A stretch of 64,000 nt of DNA from a bacterium. GTDB lineage: Bacteria; Verrucomicrobiota; Kiritimatiellia; CAIKKV01; CAITUY01. Positions 50,135-59,391 of the stretch are shown piece by piece. The notes below the pieces were generated by a model. That model had not been told where the DNA came from and searched no databases. It saw nothing but the letters and a program-made list of their open reading frames with translations. The stretch's first letter is position 1. Each line of letters begins with the position of its first letter. The DNA lies in contig JBAXWB010000012.1 in the NCBI GenBank assembly GCA_037128595.1, positions 1 to 64,000 of the forward strand, read 5' to 3'. The position numbers and the translations under genes are program-made.

Positions 50135-53100
50135 CTACTCCAGGTCCGTCCGTTTCTTATAGAACTTGTCCTGGATTTTCTCCATGTAGAGATAGATGCC
50201 GGGGGTCACAAAGAGGGTGATCACCTGGGCAAAGATCATGCCGCCGACAATCACCAGACCGAGCGGCTTCCGGCTTGAGGCGTCGGCACCAAAGCCCGCC
50301 GCGATCGGTACTGCGCCCAGGATGGCGCACAAACCGGTCATCAGGATCGGGCGGAACCGGACCACGCAGGCATTGTGAATGGCGTCATAACTGTTCATGC
50401 CCTCCGCTTTCCGTTGCAGGGCGAAGTCCACCATCAGAATGCCGTTCTTGGTAATCAGTCCGAGCAATACGAAAACGCCAATGTAGGCATACAGGGACAG
50501 CTGGCTGCCAAACATATAGAGCGTCAGGAATCCGCCGAAGATGGCCACCGGCAAGGTCGTGAGAATCGTGAAAGGGTGGACGAAGCTCTCGTACAGCATT
50601 CCCAACACGACGTATTTCAGGAAGATGGCAATCAAGAGCAGGATGCCCAGGCTGGCGATGGATTTTTTGAACTCCACGGCATCCCCGATGAACGAGCCTT
50701 GCACGCTCGGTGGCAGCACGGCCGCCGCCTTGGCTTCGATCGCGGCGGTCACCATTCCCAGCGGCACGCCCGGGAAGGGGCTGAAGGAGATGGTGGCGGC
50801 CTCATGTTGCTGCGCATGCGGCACATTCTGAGGACCCGCTTCCTCGGTCCATTGGACAATCGATTTCATGGGAACCAGGGGGCCGTAAGCCGAGCGCAGG
50901 TAGAGCAGGCCTAGATCGTTCGGCAGGCGTTGGTTGGATTTCTGGATTTCAGGAATGACCTGGTATTGATCCTGATCGGTGGTGAACTGGGTTACGTAAC
51001 CGCCGGAAAAGGACAGGGCCAGGGCCTGCTCAATGGAGGTGGCCGTGATCCCCAGGGCCGAGGCGCGGTTACGGTCAATGGCGATGGTCAGGCGGGGCAT
51101 GTTCAGCTTGACGCTGTTCTGGGTGGCAAAGGGAATCAGGAAGGGGATCTTGCGGATTTCCTGCTCAAGCTGAAAGGCTGTTTTGTAGACCGTATCCCGG
51201 TCCAGACCCTTGATGAGAAAGCCATAGTCACTTCCCTGGGCGGTGGAGTCGACCCCGGAACTGATCTTGAGAACCGGCATGGCCTTCATGGCGCACAGTC
51301 CGTCGGGAATCATCATGGCCTGTCCCATCAGCTTCTGCGCAATCTGGTCGATGGGGGCGCGCTCACGTGGAGACTTCAGGCGGATGAAGACAAAGCCCAT
51401 GCTTTGGTCGGCGCCGGGGAAGATACCCGTTACGCTGCCCATGCGTTCAATGGCCGGGTCCTGTTTGAACAGGCCCATGATCTTGGTTTGATAGGCCTGC
51501 ATCTGCTCGGACGAGGCACCCTGGGGCATGAGCATGGCCCCGAAAATAAAGCTGCTGTCGCCCGGGGGCAGGAAGGCTTTGGGGAGAATGAAGTACAGCA
51601 CACCCGCGCCCACAATGCAGAAGACCCAGGCCACCAGGGCGATCCATTTGTGGCGGAGCTGGAAGTGGAGGGCTTTGGCGTACTGGTTGATCAAGTTCTG
51701 AATAAAGGACTGGATGCCCCGCTGGATGGCGTTAGGCGCCTTCTCGTGGTGCAGGATACGGGCACACATCATGGGGGAGAGGGTCAGGGCGAGGATCGTG
51801 GAGACGATAATGGCGAAGATGACGGTCAGGGCGAATTCACGCAGGTTCCGGCCCACCGCCCCACCCATGAATACCAACGGCATAAAGACAATGATCAGGG
51901 CGGCGCTGGTGGAAAGGACCGTGAACGAAATTTCCTTCATGCTTTGCAGCGCGGCGGGGATGGGCTTTTTGCCCTCCTCCAGATGACGCACGGTGTTTTC
52001 CAGCACCACGATGGCGTCATCCACGAGAAACCCGACGGCCAGGATGATGCCCATTAACGAGAGGGTATCGAGGCTGAAGCTGGAGGGCAGCATCAACAGG
52101 CAGGTGCCCAGTAACGAGATGGGTAGGACAATGCTGGGAATCACCGTTTCGCGGACACGGCCCAGGAAGAAGAAGATAACCAGGATGACCATCAGGAGGG
52201 CGATGCCCACGGTGAGTTGAACGTCATGGAGGGACTCGATGATGGGGGTGGCGCCATTGAACATGGAGACCAGGGTAATGGTGGAGGGGAGTTCCCGTCG
52301 GGCGTCTTCCAGTGCCACGGTGACGCGGTTCGCCACGGCGACGGTATTGGCCCCGCTCACGCGTGAAAGACGCATGACCACGCAATTATTGCGGAGGGGT
52401 TCCGTTGGGGTCGTGTAGCGGATATTCACCAGATCGTTGGCAAGGCTGTCCACGCACTGGGCGACGTCCTTCAGCCGGATGGGGGCGTCGTTGCGGGTGG
52501 TGATGATCACTTCGCCGTATTCGCGGGCGGTGCGTAATTGGCCCTGGGGCTCGATCACAAAGGTGCGTTGGGCGCCATTCAGGCTGCCGCCGGGAATATT
52601 GGCGGTAGCGGCCTTGAGCGCCAAGGCCAGTTCGTCGACGCCGATTTTATACGAGGCCAGTTTGTCGGGACTGAATTGGATGCGGACGGCATTTTTGGCG
52701 CCAAACGCCTCCACCTTGGATACCCCCTCGATCATGCTCAATTTCCGGGCCACTACATGGCTGGCATAGTCGTACAGTTCGCCATGGGGCATGATGTCAG
52801 AATAGAGGAGCAGGTAATAGATAGGGGCGTCGGAAGGGTTGAACTTCTGGTAAGTGGGCGGGCTCGGCAGGTCGGAAGGCAGATTCCGGGTGGCCCGGGT
52901 GATCGCCGCCTGCACGTCCGGGGCAATCAAGTCCACATTGCGGTTCAGGCTGAAGGAGAGGGTGATCGTGGAAAGCCCCTGTTTATTGTCCGAGTACATG
53001 GATTCCAACCCGTTGATCTGGGTGAATTCATTCTCGAGCGGGGTGGCCACCGTCGAGGCCATGGTGGCGGGGCTGGCGCCCGGATAGGCGACCGTTACCT

Positions 53101-53236
53101 GAATGACCGGGTAATCCACGGTGGGCAGGCTGTTGACAGGGAGTTGAAAATAAGCCCAAACCCCACCCACCACCATCAGGGTGGTGAGCAGAATCGTCAT
53201 GACCGGGCGCCGGATAAATATTTCAGAAAAGCTCAT
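50135..53236 (-). CDS. RND-family multidrug efflux transporter (inner-membrane pump)
   Basis: A 1033-residue protein. MSFSEIFIRRPVMTILLTTL is the typical first membrane helix, and 12 helices with two large periplasmic loops are expected. Motifs include VDYPVIQVTVAYPGASP, GFLVDDAIVVLENTVRHLEEG (helix 4 with the proton-relay Asp pair), and, in the second half, GLITKNGILMVDFA. It resembles the HAE1/MdtB branch, driving export of drugs or lipophilic compounds by proton flow. It is last in the TetR-TolC-MFP-RND operon. Confidence 0.95.
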   Translation of the reverse strand: MSFSEIFIRRPVMTILLTTLMVVGGVWAYFQLPVNSLPTVDYPVIQVTVAYPGASPATMASTVATPLENEFTQINGLESMYSDNKQGLSTITLSFSLNRNVDLIAPDVQAAITRATRNLPSDLPSPPTYQKFNPSDAPIYYLLLYSDIMPHGELYDYASHVVARKLSMIEGVSKVEAFGAKNAVRIQFSPDKLASYKIGVDELALALKAATANIPGGSLNGAQRTFVIEPQGQLRTAREYGEVIITTRNDAPIRLKDVAQCVDSLANDLVNIRYTTPTEPLRNNCVVMRLSRVSGANTVAVANRVTVALEDARRELPSTITLVSMFNGATPIIESLHDVQLTVGIALLMVILVIFFFLGRVRETVIPSIVLPISLLGTCLLMLPSSFSLDTLSLMGIILAVGFLVDDAIVVLENTVRHLEEGKKPIPAALQSMKEISFTVLSTSAALIIVFMPLVFMGGAVGRNLREFALTVIFAIIVSTILALTLSPMMCARILHHEKAPNAIQRGIQSFIQNLINQYAKALHFQLRHKWIALVAWVFCIVGAGVLYFILPKAFLPPGDSSFIFGAMLMPQGASSEQMQAYQTKIMGLFKQDPAIERMGSVTGIFPGADQSMGFVFIRLKSPRERAPIDQIAQKLMGQAMMIPDGLCAMKAMPVLKISSGVDSTAQGSDYGFLIKGLDRDTVYKTAFQLEQEIRKIPFLIPFATQNSVKLNMPRLTIAIDRNRASALGITATSIEQALALSFSGGYVTQFTTDQDQYQVIPEIQKSNQRLPNDLGLLYLRSAYGPLVPMKSIVQWTEEAGPQNVPHAQQHEAATISFSPFPGVPLGMVTAAIEAKAAAVLPPSVQGSFIGDAVEFKKSIASLGILLLIAIFLKYVVLGMLYESFVHPFTILTTLPVAIFGGFLTLYMFGSQLSLYAYIGVFVLLGLITKNGILMVDFALQRKAEGMNSYDAIHNACVVRFRPILMTGLCAILGAVPIAAGFGADASSRKPLGLVIVGGMIFAQVITLFVTPGIYLYMEKIQDKFYKKRTDLE

Positions 53237-53275
53237 AGGGGTCTCGCTTCAATTTCAGATTTCAGATCTCTTATC

Positions 53276-54394
53276 TCATTTTTTCATCATCTTCGCTGCA
53301 TCCATGACGGTCGCCCCCGGGCGCATCATCATGAGCCCTGACGTGATTACCGACTCACCAGCATGCACTCCCGTGGAAATCTGGAGCAGATTGTCGTGCC
53401 GCACGCCGATGGTGACCGGGCGGAGTTCCGAGAGGCTGTTGGAATTGGCGACGTACAGATAGGGTCCGGTTTTTCCGAATTGGACCGCGCTCTCCGGCAC
53501 CATGACGGCGTTAGGGATCGTCGTGACAATGACTTCGATGTTTACGAATTGCTTCGCCCAGAGTGCGCGGGTGGGATTCGGCACTTCGCCCCGGAGCAGA
53601 ATGGAGCCGGTGGCGGCATCCACGGCATTATCAATGAACGAGAGGGTGCCCGGGTAATGGCGGGTATCGCCGGTCGGGGTGACTTCGACCTGAATGGGCC
53701 CGGCCGACATGGCGTTGCGGATCTGGGGCAGGTATTGCTCCGAGACCGTGCATTCCAGGCGGAGGGGGCTGTTGTTCCGGACATTCGTCAGGCGCGAGGC
53801 GCCGGCGGCCACCAGATTTCCTGCATCCACGTAGCGCTTGGAACAAATGCCGGCGATCGGTGAAACGACCGTGCAACGCGAGAGATTGAGTTGCGCCTGG
53901 GTGAGGGCCGCCTGATCGATGGCCAGTTGTGCTTCCAGTGTGGTGGTTTTGTTCTTGATGGCGTCATACACCTCCTCTGAAATCAGCCGCTTTGCCAGAA
54001 GCGGTTGATTCCGGAGGAGGGTGGTGCGGGCGAGTTCCAGGGCGGATTTGTCAGCGGCGAGCATGCCTTCGGCCTGTTGAACGCGCGTTTCATAATCCCG
54101 CGGATCAATCTGGAAGAGCGGCTGGCCATTGGTGACGATGGCTCCTTCTTCAAAAAGAATACTCAATAGCTGACCTGAAACCTGGGGAACGATGTCCACG
54201 CTCTCCTTGTCCTGTGTGGTCCCGTAGGTGGCAATGATGACGGGGGTGTCCGCCTGAAGGGCCGGGGTCATGGTGACGACGACAGGAGGGGCCGAGGGCG
54301 GGCCGCCTGCCTGTTTTTTACCGCAGGCGCTGGTGAGCAGGGCCAGGGCGGAGAGGGAGACGGCCGTTAGGGTCAAACGTGTAATGTTGTTCAT
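53276..54394 (-). CDS. RND efflux membrane-fusion (adaptor) protein
   Basis: A 372-residue lipoprotein-like protein (LLTSACGKKQ near residue 20). The barrel-sandwich motif QVSGQLLSILFEEGAIVTNGQPLFQID is followed by an alpha-helical hairpin and the second half-motif VVSPIAGICSKRYVDAGNLV. It links the inner-membrane pump to the outer-membrane channel. Downstream, the pump gene begins after 39 bp. The upstream gap to the channel gene holds two hairpin repeats. Confidence 0.93.
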   Translation of the reverse strand: MNNITRLTLTAVSLSALALLTSACGKKQAGGPPSAPPVVVTMTPALQADTPVIIATYGTTQDKESVDIVPQVSGQLLSILFEEGAIVTNGQPLFQIDPRDYETRVQQAEGMLAADKSALELARTTLLRNQPLLAKRLISEEVYDAIKNKTTTLEAQLAIDQAALTQAQLNLSRCTVVSPIAGICSKRYVDAGNLVAAGASRLTNVRNNSPLRLECTVSEQYLPQIRNAMSAGPIQVEVTPTGDTRHYPGTLSFIDNAVDAATGSILLRGEVPNPTRALWAKQFVNIEVIVTTIPNAVMVPESAVQFGKTGPYLYVANSNSLSELRPVTIGVRHDNLLQISTGVHAGESVITSGLMMMRPGATVMDAAKMMKK

Positions 54395-54421
54395 ATTATT
54401 TTTTCTCTTCCTTAATTACCC

Positions 54422-54481
54422 GGCGCCGACAGAGCGGCGCCCTCCATTTCCGGGCATGGAGGGTTTTGCTCTGTCAAAACC
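54422..54481. repeat. Two head-to-head copies of the ATGGAG/CTCYGT hairpin repeat
   Basis: Unit one: stem GGCGCCG 54422-54428, loop ACAGAG, stem CGGCGCC 54435-54441, then CTCCAT. Unit two: ATGGAG 54456-54461, stem GGTTTTG 54462-54468, loop CTCTGT, stem CAAAACC 54475-54481. Its end provides the TGA stop of the TolC-like gene (minus strand), exactly as at 12638-12664. Confidence 0.78.
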
Positions 54482-55931
54482 TGCTTTTCAAGGCCTCCTG
54501 AGTTTTAAGGGAGCCGCCTTTTTCTATGATGCCCGTGGCGTGTGCCAGATTGGCCAGTGCCGTGAAGACCTCTTGCCGTGCGACAATCTGCTGGCGGCGG
54601 GCATCGGCAAGTTGAGCTTCCGCGTTCAAGACATCCAGAATGCTTTTGATGCCGGATTTGTAGCTTTCCATGGCCATTTCCCATGAAGCGGTGGCGCTTT
54701 TGAGGGAAGAGAGGCTGAATTCAAGCAGATTCAGGGCGGTTTCGTAATTTTGGAAACGGGTCCAGATTTCGGCGCTGGCGCCCAGTTCCGCATCCTTGAG
54801 TTGTGCCCGGGTGGCATCGGCTTGTGCCTCGGCGGTCCGGATGGTGCTCAGGGTCTGTAACCCGTCAAAAATATTCCATTTCAGGCTCACGCCTCCCATA
54901 TACGCCCATTCATCGTCTGAGGCGGCGCGATTGCTCTGTCCGTAGAGTTCCGAATAGTTACGATTCGCCGAGCCATTGAGATACAGCGAGGGCCAGCGGG
55001 AGGCCCTGGCGACCTTGATGGCCGCCTCCCGTGCGGCCAGGGAGGCCCTTAAGGCGGCAAGATCCGGGCGGCGTGCCAGCGCGGCATCCATGAAGCGCTT
55101 CATATCCTGATGCGAGAGCGAGGTGGGCAGGGTGTAGCCAGGGACAGCAATTTGGAGGGTTGTGTCAGCCGGGAGTCCGACGGATTGGGCCAGAAGGCCC
55201 CAACTGATCTTCTGCAGCCCCAGGGCGGTGGCCTGGGCGTAAAGGGTTTGATCATAGAGCGTTTGGGCCTGGAGCACATCCAGATCCACCCCGACGCCGG
55301 CATTACGGCGTTCGGTGGCGGCATCGAGAATGGCCTTGGTATCCAGGGCATTGGTAGTGGTCGAGTCCACCGCCGCCTGGGCGGTAATCACCCGGTAGTA
55401 GGCGATTTCCGAAGTGAGCAGGGTGTCCTGAATCGCCCGGTTGAAGGCGAAGTTGCTGGCGTAGACGGTCTGGAGGGCCTGGTCCACCGCTGCCCGACGC
55501 CCGCCCCCGAAATTAAGGACCAGGTAGTTCAGTTGCAGGCCAGGGCCATAGTTCATGACATTCTGGTCATAACTCTCAGGATCGGCGGAGGTGATGGTCC
55601 GGGTCGCGCTGGCTCCGGCCGTAAGGCTCGGCATGAAATAACCCTGTGCGTAGCGGACCTGTTCAGAGGCGGCACGGGCTTCGTGCCAGGCCTTGCTGGT
55701 CGCGGCATTGTTGTGGAGGGCCAGATCCGCGATGTCGGCTAACGTCAGCGGCTTGGACAGGTCGGTCGGGGTTTCCGCTCGCACGGCTTCCCAGACTTTA
55801 TCCGGTTTTTGGGCGTCCTCTGGCGCGGTCCATTCAGTGGTGGACGAAGGCGGCGGAGGCGCCTGCACGCAGCCAGCGATGAAGGCGGCCAGAGTGGTAG
55901 CCGCAAGAGCCTGGAATAGAGATGTTTTCAT
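54474..55931 (-). CDS. TolC/NodT-type outer-membrane efflux lipoprotein
   Basis: A 485-residue protein. The lipobox FIAGC lies at residues 17-21. Two OEP repeats with long helices follow (LALHNNAATSKAWHEARAAS; RRPDLAALRASLAAREAAIK, where RRPDLAA is a family signature). It forms the outer-membrane channel for the RND pump encoded downstream. The start overlaps the TetR gene by 4 bp. The last residues (RF and stop) come from a hairpin repeat. Confidence 0.93.
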   Translation of the reverse strand: MKTSLFQALAATTLAAFIAGCVQAPPPPSSTTEWTAPEDAQKPDKVWEAVRAETPTDLSKPLTLADIADLALHNNAATSKAWHEARAASEQVRYAQGYFMPSLTAGASATRTITSADPESYDQNVMNYGPGLQLNYLVLNFGGGRRAAVDQALQTVYASNFAFNRAIQDTLLTSEIAYYRVITAQAAVDSTTTNALDTKAILDAATERRNAGVGVDLDVLQAQTLYDQTLYAQATALGLQKISWGLLAQSVGLPADTTLQIAVPGYTLPTSLSHQDMKRFMDAALARRPDLAALRASLAAREAAIKVARASRWPSLYLNGSANRNYSELYGQSNRAASDDEWAYMGGVSLKWNIFDGLQTLSTIRTAEAQADATRAQLKDAELGASAEIWTRFQNYETALNLLEFSLSSLKSATASWEMAMESYKSGIKSILDVLNAEAQLADARRQQIVARQEVFTALANLAHATGIIEKGGSLKTQEALKSRF

Positions 55932-56533
55932 GATTTTCGACCCGTTGGTTTGGGATGAGTAGCCATTACAATAGTATCTACGAGATTATGGACATAGTCG
56001 CCGGGGGGGGCGGGCTTGTAGTCAAACATGGTCTCGCACCAGGCGTAGTGGGACAGCGCCCCGAGAAAGATCTGGGCCTGAATCTCGGGAGAAGCCATTT
56101 TCATGCGGCCCGCCTTGATTTCCAGGTTGAAATACCGGCATAACACCTCCATTTTTTGAATCGGAGGAGGACATTGGCCGGGCTGATGATGCTTGGGAAT
56201 GGTGATCCCGCTCGATGAAACCATCATGATGCGAGGGAGAATCAGCCGGAGGTGATTGAGGAGGAGGCCCCCGGCGGTTTCAAGCGTGGTGCGGATATCC
56301 CCTTTTCCTGCTGACGCCATCAGGCATTCCCCCCAGGACTGCTCGCCGGCCTCCGCGTTCATGGCGGCGAGGAACAGGTTGCATTTGCTCTTGTAGTGTT
56401 TGAAGAGGGACCCTTCGGATACGCCGGCCGCCTTGGCAATCAGGACGGTGCTGGCTTTATAGCCATGGGTCATGAAGACCTTGCGGGCCGCCTCGAGAAT
56501 AGCATCAGGGTGTATGGATACCGGTCGCGCCAT
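55928..56533 (-). CDS. TetR/AcrR-family transcriptional regulator
   Basis: A 201-residue protein. The N-terminal helix-turn-helix is ILEAARKVFMTHGYKASTV and IAKAAGVSEGSLFKHYKSK. The C-terminal part, about 140 residues, is a variable ligand-sensing domain. It is the first gene of the efflux operon and very probably represses it until a pump substrate binds. A palindrome 25 bp before its start is a likely binding site. Confidence 0.93.
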   Translation of the reverse strand: MARPVSIHPDAILEAARKVFMTHGYKASTVLIAKAAGVSEGSLFKHYKSKCNLFLAAMNAEAGEQSWGECLMASAGKGDIRTTLETAGGLLLNHLRLILPRIMMVSSSGITIPKHHQPGQCPPPIQKMEVLCRYFNLEIKAGRMKMASPEIQAQIFLGALSHYAWCETMFDYKPAPPGDYVHNLVDTIVMATHPKPTGRKS

Positions 56534-56557
56534 TGAAAAAATCCTGTTCCTTTAAAA

Positions 56558-56571
56558 AGTAAGCGCTCACT
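56558..56571. promoter_or_regulatory. Candidate operator of the TetR-family regulator
   Basis: AGTAAGCGCTCACT is a 14-bp near-palindrome (12 of 14 positions symmetric) in the 121-bp region between the regulator and rnhA. Sequences of this form are typical TetR-type sites. Confidence 0.55.
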
Positions 56572-56654
56572 CATTAATTGATTCAGGCCGGGAAGTCAAG
56601 CGGGAAGTCTCCTTTTTCCTCCCTTCTTTCCCCGCCCACTGTCATACTTGCCTC

Positions 56655-57233
56655 ATGTGTGCAGACCAAGTCATTGAGATTTATACGGATGGGGCCTGTT
56701 CCCCGAATCCGGGGCGGGGCGGGTATGGCGCCCTGATTGTTCAGCAGGGGCGGCGGCGGGAGCTCTCCGGCGGCTTTTGTAAAACCACGAACAACCGGAT
56801 GGAAATCCTGGCGGCCGTGGAGGGGCTGAAGTCGGTTACCGCGGGACAGGGGACTGGACTGGCGATCACCGTTTTCAGCGACTCCCGGTACCTCGTGGAT
56901 ATGTTTAATCAGGGCCATGCGAAACGCTGGCGGGCCAAGGGGTGGATGCGCGGGCCGAAAGACCGGGCCAAGAATGAGGATCTGTGGGGGGCACTGTTGG
57001 ATCTGACGGCACCGCATGGCGTCAACTTCGTCTGGGTGAAGAGTCACAATGAACATCCTGAGAACGAACGCTGCGACCAGTTGGCGGTGGACGCCCGCCA
57101 GCAGGCCCATCTCCCGCCTGATGAGGGGTATGAGGGGGTGAAGGCCGTCAGCAGTGGGCAGTGGGCCGTGAGCAGTAAGCCGTTGGCAGTGGGCAGTCGT
57201 CAGCGGGCAGAAGAGCAGTTGGTCCTGTTATGA
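56655..57233 (+). CDS. rnhA: Ribonuclease HI
   Basis: A 192-residue protein. IEIYTDGACSPNPGRGGYGA (first Asp), TTNNRMEILAA (Glu), VFSDSRYLVD (Asp) and NERCDQLAV (last Asp) form the DEDD active site. It removes RNA from RNA-DNA hybrids. Usual length is about 150-160; the extra tail of about 30 residues (AVSSGQWAVSSK and onward) is encoded by a GCAGTGGGCAGT-type repeat. The stop overlaps the following dus gene by 4 bp. Confidence 0.94.
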   Translation: MCADQVIEIYTDGACSPNPGRGGYGALIVQQGRRRELSGGFCKTTNNRMEILAAVEGLKSVTAGQGTGLAITVFSDSRYLVDMFNQGHAKRWRAKGWMRGPKDRAKNEDLWGALLDLTAPHGVNFVWVKSHNEHPENERCDQLAVDARQQAHLPPDEGYEGVKAVSSGQWAVSSKPLAVGSRQRAEEQLVLL

Positions 57234-57274
57234 GTGACTTGCCGCTAACTGCCGACTGCCGACTGCCTACTGTC
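57147..57274. repeat. GCAGTGGGCAGT-type repeat across the rnhA-dus junction
   Basis: Direct copies of GCAGTGGGCAGT-like units at about 57150-57210 are read as the rnhA tail. Facing copies (CTGCCGACTGCCGACTGCC) at about 57248-57270 lie in the first codons of the dus gene. The two halves are imperfect inverted copies of each other, so both reading frames were extended by one element. Confidence 0.7.
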
Positions 57275-58222
57275 TTGATTCTCGCCCCGATCCGTGGGGT
57301 GACCGATGTGGTTTACCGGGAGGCGTTTGCCCGCTGTTTCAGCGGCATTGATCGGGCGGTCGCCCCCTTCTTGCAACTCCGGCAGGGGCACCCCCTGCGT
57401 CCAGCTGAATTGCGGCAGGTAGCTCTTGAAACGAATCGCGCGTTACGCACCATCCCGCAGGTGCTGACGAACCATGCCCCCACCTTCTCCGCCGCCTTAC
57501 GCGAATTGAGGGAGGCCGGTCATGAAACGGTGAATTGGAATCTGGGTTGCCCTTATCCGACCGTGGCTGGGCGCGGACGCGGGGCGGGGCTGCTTCCCCA
57601 TGCGCAGCAGATTGATGCCATTCTGGCAGAGGTCCTGAAGGACGCACCGGTCCGCCTTTCCGTGAAAATGCGTTTGGGGTATCATGACCCGGATGAATTC
57701 AAGGCCGTGATCGAGGTGCTGAACCAATACCCTCTCGCAGAAGTGAGCCTGCATGCCCGCACGGCGGATCAGATGTATGCGGGCGAGGTGGATGTCGGGA
57801 GGGCCGCTCAAGCCCTGGCTCTGTGCCGGCATCCCTTTGTATTCAACGGGGATATTGCCAGTGTGGAGGCTTTCCTCGACCTGTGCCGTCAGCTGCCCCT
57901 GGCCGCGGGCTGGATGATCGGCCGGGGGGTATTGCAAAATCCTTTTCTGCCTTCCCTGATTCAGGGCAGGCCGTGGCCGTCATCCGATTCCCGCCGTGCC
58001 CAGCTGATCGCCTTCCATGGCCGGCTGTTCGAAGGCTATGGTCAGTGGCTGAGCGGGCCCCAGCACCGGATGGACAGGATGCTGGAGCAATGGGAATATC
58101 TGGCGCAGGTCTTCGCTGATCCCCATGCGGTTTTTTCTCGTATTCGCCGCAGTCATGCCAATAATTACGAAGCGACGGTGGCGTGGGCCTTTGATCAAAG
58201 CTTGAAGCAGGTGAATCCATGA
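57230..58222 (+). CDS. tRNA-dihydrouridine synthase (DusC-like)
   Basis: A 330-residue flavoenzyme. LAPIRGVTDVVYREAF is the FMN-site opening, WNLGCPYPTVAGRGRGAGLL carries the catalytic Cys of the N-x-GCP motif, and SVKMRLGY, LHARTADQMYAG and WMIGRG follow the family. It reduces uridine to dihydrouridine in tRNA. Residues about 1-14 (LPLTADCRLPTV) derive from a repeat, so the original start was probably a little further in. It overlaps rnhA and the next gene by 4 bp each. Confidence 0.9.
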   Translation: MSDLPLTADCRLPTVLILAPIRGVTDVVYREAFARCFSGIDRAVAPFLQLRQGHPLRPAELRQVALETNRALRTIPQVLTNHAPTFSAALRELREAGHETVNWNLGCPYPTVAGRGRGAGLLPHAQQIDAILAEVLKDAPVRLSVKMRLGYHDPDEFKAVIEVLNQYPLAEVSLHARTADQMYAGEVDVGRAAQALALCRHPFVFNGDIASVEAFLDLCRQLPLAAGWMIGRGVLQNPFLPSLIQGRPWPSSDSRRAQLIAFHGRLFEGYGQWLSGPQHRMDRMLEQWEYLAQVFADPHAVFSRIRRSHANNYEATVAWAFDQSLKQVNP

Positions 58223-59391
58223 CGTTACATGATGAAATCAAACAGCGGGTGGCCCGCATGCAGGCGTTGATCCGGGAGAAGGGGCTGGAGGGGGCCTTTT
58301 TCATTTTTCCGATCGATGTCTATTATTTCTGTGGCACGAATCAGAATGCCGCGCTGTGGATGCCGGCCGCAGGGGATCCCGTCCTCCTGGTCCGCAAGAG
58401 TCTCACCCGCGCCCGGGAAGAGAGTCTCCTCGCGGATGTGAGGCCCTTTCCGGCCAGCAAGGATTTCCCCGGGACGTTCAACCAGGCCCTGCGCAAGGTG
58501 GGACTGACGTTTGATGTCGTCCCTGTACAGCAGTTGAATTACTACAGCAAGTTGCTGCCGGGTTGTGAATTTGTTGATATCACTTCGTTGAATCGCGAGG
58601 TCCGTTCTGTCAAATCTCCCTACGAACTGGAGCAGTTGCGGCACAGTGGCCGGGAGATTGGCCGGGTGTTCAGCCAGGTGCCGCATTTCCTGAAGGTGGG
58701 GATGCGGGAACTGGATGTGGCGGCGGAATTCGAGTACCGGCTTCGCAAGGCCGGGAATGAGGGAGGGATCCGGATGCGGGCCTTCAATCAGGAGCTCTTC
58801 CTGGGGCTGGTCGTGTCGGCCGGAGGGGCGGCCCACGGGGCCTTTGATGGCGCGGTGACGGGGCGGGGGCTTTCGAGCGCCTCCCCTTGTGGATCCTCGC
58901 GGGATGTGATTAAAGAAAATGAACCGGTCTTCATGGACTACACCGGTGTGTTTAATGGCTACATCACGGACATGACCCGGGTGTTTGTCCTGGGGTCGCT
59001 GGATCCCGACCTGCGGCAGGCCTTTGAGGTCTCACTGGAAATTCAGGCCTTCCTTCAGGGCGCATTGAAGCCGGGTGCCATTTGTGAGGAGCTTTATTTC
59101 AGAGCCGCGGAAATGGCGGATGAGGCGGGCCTGGGGAAGCAGTTTATGGGCATGCCGGGGGAGCAGTCGCGATTTGTCGGACACGGGGTCGGGCTGGAGC
59201 TGGATGAGTGGCCGATCCTGGCGAAGGGATTCAAGGACCCGCTGAAAAACGGGCAGGTCATTGCCATTGAACCCAAGTTCGTGATCCCGGGAAAAGGGGT
59301 CATTGGCATTGAAAACACCTTTGCCGTCACGGAGGCCGGCGGTGAAAAGCTAACCGACATACCCGACCCGATCACGTTTGTGTCAGGGTAG
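58219..59391 (+). CDS. M24-family aminopeptidase (Xaa-Pro type)
   Basis: A 390-residue protein. An N-terminal creatinase-like domain precedes the pita-bread domain with metal ligands in FMDYTG, YITDMTRVF, GHGVGLELDE, IEPKF and GIENTF, in the right order (Asp, Asp, His, Glu, Glu). It removes N-terminal residues preceding proline, with two metal ions. It is cytoplasmic, with no signal peptide, and translationally coupled to the dihydrouridine synthase by a 4-bp overlap. Confidence 0.9.
   Translation: MTLHDEIKQRVARMQALIREKGLEGAFFIFPIDVYYFCGTNQNAALWMPAAGDPVLLVRKSLTRAREESLLADVRPFPASKDFPGTFNQALRKVGLTFDVVPVQQLNYYSKLLPGCEFVDITSLNREVRSVKSPYELEQLRHSGREIGRVFSQVPHFLKVGMRELDVAAEFEYRLRKAGNEGGIRMRAFNQELFLGLVVSAGGAAHGAFDGAVTGRGLSSASPCGSSRDVIKENEPVFMDYTGVFNGYITDMTRVFVLGSLDPDLRQAFEVSLEIQAFLQGALKPGAICEELYFRAAEMADEAGLGKQFMGMPGEQSRFVGHGVGLELDEWPILAKGFKDPLKNGQVIAIEPKFVIPGKGVIGIENTFAVTEAGGEKLTDIPDPITFVSG

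Noticed and set aside
50930-52057. 375-codon plus-strand frame opposite the RND pump
   Set aside because: Antisense shadow; rich in Gly, Asp and His, without any recognised motif.
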